64,000 nt of DNA from Pohlia nutans. Taxonomy: Eukaryota; Streptophyta; Bryopsida; Bryales; Mniaceae. Below the pieces are notes generated by a model, which was given only the letters and a program-made list of their open reading frames with translations, was not told where the DNA came from and ran no database searches. Location of the stretch: assembly GCA_022496805.1 (NCBI GenBank), contig CM040104.1, positions 364,650-428,649 on the forward strand, read 5' to 3'. A program made the position numbers and the translations under genes. Shown here piece by piece: positions 56,144-64,000 of this stretch. Every line of letters starts with the position of its first letter. Within the stretch, counting starts at the first letter, position 1.

Positions 56144-57239
56144 GGTTTACTTGTCTCCAGCCTTTTTTTTTGCGTTGGAGATTTTCAAGTTTCGGCACCT
56201 AGCAGCCTCGAAGTTGATGAGGCTCTACTTGTCGGCTGCCGGCCGATAGACTTTTTTCGAGCGTTTCTAGTCACCTAGGTTATATAGCTTTAGCATAGGT
56301 GTACATTTTGTTAGAGAATGCACTTTTAAGGACCTACTTAATGCCGACTAATTGTAAATGTTGAAGATCTATTTTTGTAGCTGGTCACTTTGTTGCAGGC
56401 TGTGTAGTTGTGAGGACGCTGTTATCCTGTAAATGTACATTTTGAGGACCTTTTTTTGTTAATACTGTATCATTTTTATAGAAGAATGACTGTTCGAATT
56501 ATCATTTCGATGGTTCTTCTGTTCAATATTATGAGCATTTTAGCCCAATTTCACATCATTCTTTGTCTCTTTTTATTTTTGTATCTTTCTCACTCTCTCA
56601 ATCTGTGCCGTTCAACTAGATCTAATGCCTAAGTCTATATGCTGTAAGTCTCAATATGAGTGTCGAATGAGAGAACGTGGATGAAATTTGTACATCGTCC
56701 AGAAATTGTACATTGTCCAGAATTCTGTATCATTTTCATCCACAATCTTGAAATACTTGAATCAGGCTACCAGGATTTACTTCATATGGCTAACAATAGT
56801 AAAGTGATTTTCATCAGAACATATTGAGGGAAAATCAATGAGAGAATGTTCTTTGGATGGACTTTTTAAAAAAAAGATGAAATGGATACATGTATCTGGA
56901 CACTCCACTCACGCACCCGCAGTATTTGAGGGTTTAGGGAATTAATTGAGGGATTTCATAAAACAATCATGAACTAGTACTTAGAATAATATTTTGGAAT
57001 TTATAAACAAAGGCAGGTTATAGATTTAGGGTTTTAGGTAATGAAGGTGAACACTCACATTTCCACCGGATTTGAAAATCTAATGATTGAACATGTTGGA
57101 TTCATGATTTGCCAATTCATTATGATTCTTGTCTCCTGAATCACAAAGGCGGCTTATTTCATAATGTCATATTCCGTGACGGCTTATTTCATGATGTAAT
57201 TTGAATTCACGACGTCTCATAATGTTTCATGAGTATATA

Positions 57240-57720
57240 AGCACACTTATTTTATTTTTTTAAAAGTGTCTTTTTGAGATTACGTAAGTATAGGATTAAT
57301 CCTTATTCTATTTATTTTTATTGACGGGTGTGTTTTTGAGATTACGTAAGTATAGAACCAATCCTTGGTTTTTTATTTTTTCCTATTCAATGTTGTGTTT
57401 TTGAGATTGCATAATATAAAATCAATCCTTTTTTTATATATATTCAAGGGTGTGTTTATGAGATTACGTCAAGATAGAACCAATCCTTGGTTTTTTTTTA
57501 TTCAATAGTGTGTTTTTGAGATTGTGTAATATAGAATCAATTTCTTCGCTTTTATTTTCTATTCCAGGGTGTGTTTTTTTGATTATGTAAGTATAGAACC
57601 AATCCTTTTTTTTTTCAAACCCGGGGTGTGTTTTTTAAATTACGTAAGTATAAAACCATTATTTTTTTTCTATTCAATGGTGTGTTTTTAAGATCTGTGG
57701 ATGTATATAATCAATCGTAA
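57240..57720. repeat. Minisatellite of about 60 bp, AT-rich (array 1)
   Basis: About eight units with the core GTGTGTTTTTGAGATTACGT followed by AAGTATAGAACCAATCCTT and a T-rich filler. Period is about 56-64 bp. The same array type occurs at 59,519-60,000 and a single unit at 60,367. Confidence 0.9.
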
Positions 57721-59518
57721 ATATTAGAGCCGGATGAGAAAACGTCGATAAAATTCGTACTTCATCCAGAAATTGTACATTTTGCATGATGTACGGATTT
57801 GAGAATGCATCTTCTCATCCATCATGCACTTTTCTCGTGGGGATCACACCCCCTTACGTTTCGTAACCACGTGCGATAATGGGATATTTAATAGGGGGAT
57901 ATTTATGCACCTCTCAATATTTTTCCCCTCCCTATTTGTAGATAAAAAGCTACTTTGACTTATTTTTTAGCACCCTATATTTATTTGTAATTGTTTAGAG
58001 AGGCTAATTTTTGGCCCAATATTTTTTTTTATAATCACATAAGTACCAAATAGTAAACATAATACTATAGCATCGCGGAACCAAACTCCATGCTTCACCT
58101 AACTGTTTATGCTTACTCAAACCCTAAATAATTCTTAACCTAAAATTGCTTTACCAAAACTTAAGCAAAATCCTAATCACAAAACCAAAAAGGAGAGATG
58201 AACCATGAAAGCTAAAGCATAAACCAAATACACAAAGAAAACATTGCAAAGCAAGTGGTCACTCTACAACATCAATCTGCATCAAAGAATCCCTAGAAAA
58301 TGCTCACAAAAAGCGTAAGCTTGACGATCGAGGATTGAGGTTGTGACGAAACCAATCACAAGAAGCAGTTGAGGGTGACGGTGGAGGTTGTCGATCAGGT
58401 TCTACGTCCTCGTCTACGCCATTCCTTCTCCCAAAAAATCCCACGACATTTCCCTCTGTACTAACGTGTTCCTTAAATTTTGGACAAAAGCTACACACTT
58501 CTTCATCCAAGTAGTGAAACCCATAATTATTCTACTGATCCTACTACATACTTTTAGAGGGATCCTATATCTATGACCCTATTTTTTTCTATTGATTATT
58601 AAAATGGAAGAATTATCGACCACCCTATTTTACATATAATCATGTAGGGGACATATTTCCAATGCTATTGTAGATCTAATGAAATTATAAATTTTATCCT
58701 AAACAAATTAAATTGACCCTATTTTTTATCTCACGTGGTTTTCTAAAATTCCGATAGTCACCTCCCCGAGGCACTTTTATGGGCCGTTGGCTTCATGCAC
58801 GTGTGATCCGATTAGAAAAGGGATGATTTGTGACGTAAATATTTCATAAATACATAAACACACTTAGAGCATTAGATTTCAACCCAACACAAAGAATTTC
58901 ACTATTAAATTGTCAACATTTTATATGTAATCATGTTACAAAAGAGGGTTAAAATTTGAGTTTGAAATTGAATACACAAATATTGGTGACAGCAATTGCA
59001 AATCTAACCGTATGGATAGAATCTAAAACTCATAATGTACAACTTTTATTCATTCATCAATTTGAAAATATTCCTCTTAGTTGCATTTTATGATGCATCT
59101 TTGAAAAACTGCCAAATCTGATTTCGGTGAGAACGTTTAGGGGTTAAACATGCAAGAAGCTAACTATCCATCCCGTGTTTTTTTAAATACTACATTGAGC
59201 CTAATTCTATAATTGAGGGTATTAATCGAGGGATTTCATAAAACAATCATATACTAGTATGTAGAATAATATTTTGGAATTTATATACAAAGGCGAGTTA
59301 TAGATTTTTAGTTTTCATTTATGAAGGTGAACACTCATTACCACTGGATTTGAAAATCTAATGAGCGAACATGTTGGATCCATGATTTCCCAATTCATTA
59401 TGAATCTTGTCTACTAAATCATAAGGGCGGCTTATTTCATGATGTCATATTTCATGACGGCTTCTTGAATGATGTATTGTATTTCACAATCTCTCATGAT
59501 ATTTTATAACTATACGAG

Positions 59519-60000
59519 CACGCTTATTTTAACTTTTTGGGTGTTTTTTTTTAGAATACGTAAGTAGAGAATTCTTGCAAAATTATTTTTTCTATTCAAG
59601 GGTGTGTTTTTGGGATTACATAAGTATAGAGTCAATCCTTTTTTATTCTTTCTGTTCATCGGTGTGTTTTTGAGATTACATAAGTATAGAATCATTACTT
59701 TTTTTTAACATTTTATATTTCAATGGTCAGTTTTTGGAATTACGTAAGTATAGAATCAATCCTTTTTTTATTCAATGGTGCATTTTTGAGATAAAATAAG
59801 TATAGAATCAATCCATTTTTATTTTTTCCATTCATTGGTGTGTTTTTGGGATTACGTAAGTATAGAATCAATCCTTTTTTTTCTTAATATTTTATATTCA
59901 ATGGTGAGTTCTTGAGATTACATAAGTCAAGCATTCAATCCTTTTTTTTTTGTTTTTCTCTTTTCAAGGTTGTGTTTTTGAGATTACATACAGAGATTAC
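59519..60000. repeat. Minisatellite of about 60 bp, AT-rich (array 2)
   Basis: About eight units of the array 1 type (GTGTGTTTTTGAGATTACAT, AAGTATAGAATCAATCC). Array 2 follows the second copy of the 290-bp block, as array 1 follows the first, so block plus array were duplicated together about 2.3 kb apart. Confidence 0.9.
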
Positions 60001-60949
60001 ATTTTATCCCCAAAAGAGGAGAGTAGTATTGTCCCAATGTCCCCTGATTGGTGGGCACCGGGTGATTGACATTACAAACTGACATTTAATTCACGCCGAC
60101 CTTATGGACTTGAAAAATGCTACCCTTCTCAGTATCTTCTCAATATCAGGGTCGGATGATAAAACGTGGATGAAATTTGTACATCGCCCAAAGATTGTAC
60201 ATTGTCCAAAATTACATATCATTTTCATCCACAAACTATTGTCAGTTGAAGTATTGTGATAATAAACCCTAAACCCTAATAAAGTTTCCAAGATTCTCAG
60301 ATACTATTACAACATCCTAAATTAACTTTTAGAATGCGAAACTTCCAAGTTAGCCTAAACATTTAAGGGTGTGTTTTTGAGATTACGTCAGTATAGACAA
60401 AGTCTATGTCCTTTTTTTGTTCGAGGAGGTGTTCTTTAATTTAGGTGAAATTTTCACTTCTACGAAATTTTTGTATGTAAATAAACTTAATTTTTTTATT
60501 TCCATTCAATGCTAATTTAGGCGAACTTTCACTTCTACCTTCTCAACATCAACGTGGGCTGAGAAAACGCGGATGAAATTTGGACATCGTCCAGAAATTG
60601 TACATTGTCTACAATTCTGTATCTTTTTCATCCATAATCTGCTGACTTCATCCAGGATATCTTTTGTCACTTGAAGTATTCTGATGATAAAACCTGAATC
60701 CTAATAAAATTTCCAAGATTCTCAAATACTATTATAACATAATAAATTAATTTTTAGAATGCGAAATTTGAAATTGCGAGGGGGTCCACGTGTGAATGGA
60801 TGATAGTATCATGATGACGAATATTGATAGTATCACGATGATATTAACGAATTGTGATATCACCATGATAACATCATGAAAAATTAATCGTGTTGTTAAT
60901 CATGACATCAATGATGACGTTAATGTGAATGTGAAAGGACTTAATTTAT

Positions 60950-62193
60950 AACTTTGGAGAGCTTGGGCAGCCCGGCCAAATTTTCGGCCCTGCCCGTCGT
61001 CCCTGTCCCTCCCAGGCCGTCGTCCCTCCCAGCCCGTCGCCCATTCCGATTTTTCACGAGAGATCCCCACCTCCGTGCGCCGCAGATCCGACACTGCCAT
61101 CGAGGGCCACAGCGGATTGTTGTAAGCGGATTGACTGTAAGTGGATTGATGCGCGGATTCTTGCGGTGAGTGTAATCGGATTGTTGTGGTGTGTGCTTCC
61201 GTTGAAGCGGATTTTGTGGTGTGTCTGCTTCCGGTGTAGAAGGCGCACTATGGCGGGGGTTAGGGTTTTCATTGGATGGTGATTCTGCGAGGGTGTGCAT
61301 GTTGTGGAGCGCGCGATTATTTCGTTGAAGTCGCTGGAAGCAGCACAGGACCTTTACAATGGACATTTCAGGTATGATAAGCCACCCTGAACTTCGTGTT
61401 TGGGCTAAACGTTTTTTTGGCCGTGTGATTGACGTCGTTCCTCTTCATAGTGGTGCCTACGGCCATGCTATTTGTTGGATGAGGAGGTTTGGGGTTTAGC
61501 TCACACTGATTTTTCTCGCTAGTACAAATATGCTTCCTTGCTGCAATTTTTGGACGTGGTCCAGCTAGGGTTTATGCACTGTTGGACGTGGTACAACTAG
61601 AGTAGTCACGAGGTCTGTTTTGTAATCTTCAATACCGGTTTCAAAGCTGCAAGGTTTTGGACGTGGTATTACAAAGGTTTACGCACTTGTGGACGTGGTA
61701 CGACTAGAGTTCACGTTGGGGTTTTTTTGGCTCTGAAATCAAGAGGTAAGTTGTTTTTTCTCCAATAATGGTTACAAGCGCTTCACTGGAAGATTGGTAG
61801 AACTTTTAATAATTCGCTTTATTGGAAAAACATAAGCCATCTAGAAATTGCGTGTAGTGAACTTGCGGTGTGAGCGGATCAGCAGCCTCTGTGGTCGTTC
61901 AGTTCGAATGCGTTAATCTTTAACGTATGGCAGTATTTCTTTCCAATTGATATTTGCATTAAATATGAGAGCATGTACACGAAACCGTATAGCTCGAGTA
62001 TAGCATTCAGTAGAAATGTACGTACAAGAAGGCTAAAATTCTGGTGGCCAGTAGTCAATTGACCACTGGAATGGTGATTGAATTACAGTAAGAAGCCTCT
62101 CGCTGTGAAGCCTTAGCATTCAGAATGTAGTTTGACAACCACTCATCAACTGCAGTAGCCTGTCTCATGAGTCCCGCACATTTGGATTTGCAG
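60950..62193 (+). other. E6 leader region and probable first exon
   Basis: A GC-richer segment begins near 60,950. It holds repeats of AGCGGATT (61,100-61,220) and of TTGGACGTGGTAC.ACTAG (61,530-61,710). A probable coding exon reads RAIISLKSLEAAQDLYNGHF and ends at CAG/GTATGA (61,371/61,372). An E6 palindrome lies at 62,048-62,069 in the following intron, before a GCAG acceptor at 62,193. Confidence 0.4.
62048..62069. repeat. E6 palindrome (reference copy)
   Basis: A 22-bp site: CCAGT, one base, GTCAATTGAC, one base, ACTGG. It is perfectly symmetric except for the single spacer pair. Related sites are 63,049-63,070, 63,973-63,994 and 39,219-39,240. Confidence 0.9.
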
Positions 62194-62739
62194 GTCGTGG
62201 GAAAAGATACAACAGACTTTGTGGCTCATGTCCCATATGGTGGGGCGTTGAAGAAATTGTTCGAGCCCATCGCTGATGTCAACATGCGAAAAGAGACCAA
62301 TGGAGGAAAGAGATATTGGCCAAAGCAAAATCTCACCGCACCTCGCCAATGGTACGTCAAAGTGCAGAAGCAGGCACACCCCGTCAAGTTTGGCCTCAGT
62401 GTGGTTGTGAATGCTGCAACCCCTCTAGCAATGGACACTGCTTTTACGTGCGTGACCAACCTTGTAGTCACCAACGTCAAGTACTTCCACCCGTACGTGA
62501 TTCTATGGGTTACAAACAACTCCGGGATGGTGGCTAATCTGTATTTTAGAGAAGGGGATGAATTGTTCCAAGCCAGACCGTTCACAACCAGCCTCACTGA
62601 GCATGAGAAAGACCTTAGAGCGGAAGTAGATCAATGCCTTCTAACTCCTAAGGCTATTGCATACCTAAACTCGGAAGACAACGAGCAGTTGAGTAGAGTG
62701 CTACTGGCCGTGGTGCGAACTCTGAATAAGTTCAACTAA
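62194..62739 (+). CDS. E6 ParB-like gene, N-terminal domain exon
   Basis: Open from the acceptor to a TAA at 62,737-62,739. Blocks: TDFVAHVPYGGALKKLFEPI, RYWPKQNLTAPRQWYVKVQK, FGLSVVVNAATPLAMDTAF, CVTNLVVTNVKYFHPYVILW, FREGDELFQARPF and LSRVLLAVVRTLNK. It looks like a folded alpha/beta domain and is only distantly similar to the E3 N-terminal frame. The frame change after the stop, before the next frame at 62,937, indicates an intron or indel. Function unknown. Confidence 0.5.
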   Translation, partial: VVGKDTTDFVAHVPYGGALKKLFEPIADVNMRKETNGGKRYWPKQNLTAPRQWYVKVQKQAHPVKFGLSVVVNAATPLAMDTAFTCVTNLVVTNVKYFHPYVILWVTNNSGMVANLYFREGDELFQARPFTTSLTEHEKDLRAEVDQCLLTPKAIAYLNSEDNEQLSRVLLAVVRTLNKFN

Positions 62740-62936
62740 CAGAAAAACCCAACTAAGGGGTACAGGAGAAAACCTGCTCCAAAAAACGGCCATCGTCCGC
62801 TCCAGTGTCATGTAGTCCTGTTCCTAGCCGTGCCAAATCAAAGAAGAGCAAACAAGCAGTGACAAAAAAGGAAGTGCAAGAGGCAGAGGCCGAGGTAGTG
62901 GACTGAGATTCACCCGAACAATCGAGGGCGTTCAGT

Positions 62937-63900
62937 TTGGAGGATGAGGAATTCCTCAACGTCGGCGAGGGTGACCACAGCCCCGAACTAACTCCCCCTG
63001 TCGCCGAACTTACCTCCCCCCGGGTCGCCGGACTTACTCCCCCCGTCGCCGGTAGTCAACTGACCATTGGCAACATTGAGAAAGACATAGTTGCAGAATT
63101 ACCTCGACCAGCAAAACGTCGGCGAAAGCAGACGTCCACAGTGAGGTTCTCTAGTACCCTAGTTCCAAACGATGCAAGAACAATACCAGTCGAGAACACT
63201 GAGAAGGAAGGAAACGCATCGGCCACACTTGGTGCACCCAGCCCACTCAAGAGACGAAAGAAGGAACGTCGATATCAGCACCCGGTGAAGACGGCTGAGG
63301 GAAAGGACATAGACTACGACGACTGTCGAGAAGAGCTTAAGCAATTCAACGACAGAAGTGCGCCAATGTACATCTGGGGGCAAGACTTCACGAGAGAGAT
63401 TGATGTGGATCAGATGATCAATGCACCAATAGAATTTAAGTACCGCCCATTTCACGAATCACTTGCCAAGAGTCTGCTGGAGATTTACTTGACTGGGATA
63501 CACCCGCCCAAGCAGACCTTGACTCTCATGCCCAAGATCAACAAGAAGCCATTCTACTTTGAATATATAAAAAATGGAGAGTTTTACATTATCAATGGGC
63601 AACATTCTGTGGCAATTGCAAAGAAACTGTTGGCACTTGAAGAAGTGGATCCCGAGCGCAAGGAGAAGTTCAGGACCTAGCAGTGTGACTTCGTGTGGAC
63701 TGAGAATAAGATGTTGTTGTCGGAGCTCTCACGGCGCACAAATAACAAGAATCAACGCAAATAGGATTCGCGGGAGTATCTTCTGCACGTGCAGTACTGC
63801 TGAGATCTATGGATCAATTATGGGCGACTGGATCCAAAGAACCTCGGCAAACCAAGGTCTCAGGAATGGAAGATCTGCAAGGTGCGCGCGCATGGAGTGT
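62937..63900 (+). pseudogene. E6 ParB/sulfiredoxin-like domain gene
   Basis: A linker with three repeats of a CTTACTCCCCCCGTCGCCGG-like unit and an E6 palindrome in frame (AGSQLTIGNI) leads to two basic nuclear-signal-like stretches (RPAKRRRKQ, PLKRRKKERR). The domain follows: IDVDQMINAPIEFKYRP, KQTLTLMPKINKKPF, KNGEFYIINGQHSVAIAKKL, QCDFVWTENKMLLSEL. TAG at 63,678 replaces a Trp that E3 keeps; TAG at 63,762 and TGA at 63,801 follow. Then LWINYGRLDPKNLGKP ends at a possible AAG/GTGCGC donor near 63,880. Best-kept copy of the GQHSV loop. Confidence 0.55.
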
Positions 63901-63972
63901 ACATTTGAATATTGACATTGTGCCGTTTGTTCATCTCAAATTTGCATTCAGATTGCATCTCACTTGAACCAG

Positions 63973-63994
63973 ACAGTGGTCAATTGACTATTGG
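63973..63994. repeat. E6 palindrome in the intron after the ParB-like exon
   Basis: CAGTGGTCAATTGACTATTGG lies downstream of the WINYGRL exon end, at the position where E5 and E3 also have palindrome-bearing introns. The window ends 6 bp later. Confidence 0.75.
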
Positions 63995-64000
63995 CACGAT

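Larger units (their letters stand above)
42516..56249. mobile_element. Large DNA element E5 with a private palindrome family
   Basis: The extent is defined by its palindrome (GTATCGGC, a 5-bp core, GCCGATAC). I count 36 clear copies from 42,516 to 56,249 and essentially none elsewhere. Starts: 42,516, 42,600, 42,875, 44,454, 44,793, 44,906, 44,974, 45,042, 45,080, 45,149, 47,195, 47,253, 47,378, 48,444, 48,799, 49,158, 49,306, 50,320, 50,351, 50,420, 50,547, 50,612, 50,669, 50,736, 50,823, 51,766, 52,346, 52,404, 52,461, 53,937, 54,213, 55,084, 55,111, 55,205, 55,234 and 56,231. Genes inside: a small minus-strand gene, a minus-strand DUF7869-like gene, and divergent plus-strand ParB-like and FCP1-like genes. 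I could not find terminal inverted repeats or a target duplication, so the true borders are unknown. Confidence 0.75.
56250..60900. other. AT-rich intergenic spacer
   Basis: No gene is supportable. The spacer is built from duplicated blocks: a block of about 290 bp at 56,938-57,225 recurs at 59,213-59,500, and a block with GTGGATGAAATTTGTACATCG recurs near 56,670, 57,745, 60,160 and 60,565. It also holds a minisatellite (next entry). Several partial CCCTAAA or TTTAGGG words occur singly. Confidence 0.7.

Noticed and set aside
42516..56249. CRISPR array from many short palindromic repeats
   Set aside because: Spacing is irregular (tens to thousands of bases), repeats vary in sequence, they lie among split plant-type genes, and there are no cas genes.

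Overview
The window looks like nuclear DNA of a streptophyte plant. The evidence is interstitial CCCTAAA (plant-type telomere) repeats at 42,127-42,172 and 42,263-42,296, a canonical plant CACTA (En/Spm) transposon, split genes with GT..AG introns, and AT-rich spacer. The protein families feel most like those of charophyte algae or bryophytes (liverworts), but that is recollection and I would not assign a genus. I see no conserved single-copy host gene, rRNA, tRNA or CRISPR. Essentially all coding potential belongs to mobile elements, most of them carrying stops and frameshifts.

Layout. (1) 1-2,439: decayed repeats. (2) 2,440-18,660: a gag-like element (copy C) split by a 14,915-bp CACTA transposon (3,153-18,067; TIRs of about 28 bp, 3-bp target duplication GTG). 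The CACTA carries a TNP2-type transposase on + and a TNPA-type protein on -, divergently arranged. (3) about 19,590-23,220: element 'E3', with many palindromes built on TTTAGGTCGA..TCGACCTAAA and a broken ParB/sulfiredoxin-like protein. (4) about 23,320-39,000: element 'E4', with a minus-strand DUF7869-like transposase-type gene. Two inverted copies of a 4.4-kb TG..CA element interrupt it (copy A 25,148-29,523, target duplication TCTTT; copy B 32,770-37,124, target duplication AACTT). Both encode the gag-like protein of copy C. (5) 39,000-42,500: noncoding DNA with minisatellites, hairpins and telomere-like tandem units. (6) about 42,500-56,250: element 'E5', the best-preserved unit. It has a minus-strand DUF7869-like gene and a divergent plus-strand ParB-like gene, followed by an FCP1/HAD-like phosphatase gene, and at least 36 copies of a private palindrome (core TATCGGC..GCCGATA). 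(7) 56,250-60,900: AT-rich spacer with minisatellites of about 60 bp. (8) about 60,950-64,000: start of element 'E6', a third ParB-like gene with a third private palindrome (GTCAATTGAC core).

How it fits together. E3, E5 and E6 appear to be three families of one kind of large DNA element. Each encodes a related protein with an (I/L)I(N/G)xxH(S/T)V motif, and each carries its own palindrome family. At the matching splice position after a WIxxGRLxP-like block, each has an intron (or the start of one) loaded with its own palindrome. Intact or lightly damaged palindromes also lie in frame inside exons of E5. My main hypothesis is a self-encoded DNA-binding protein/palindromic site pair, parS-like in logic or like TNPA and its subterminal sites, that has diversified by family. 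This is inference; the sequence shows only co-occurrence and homology.
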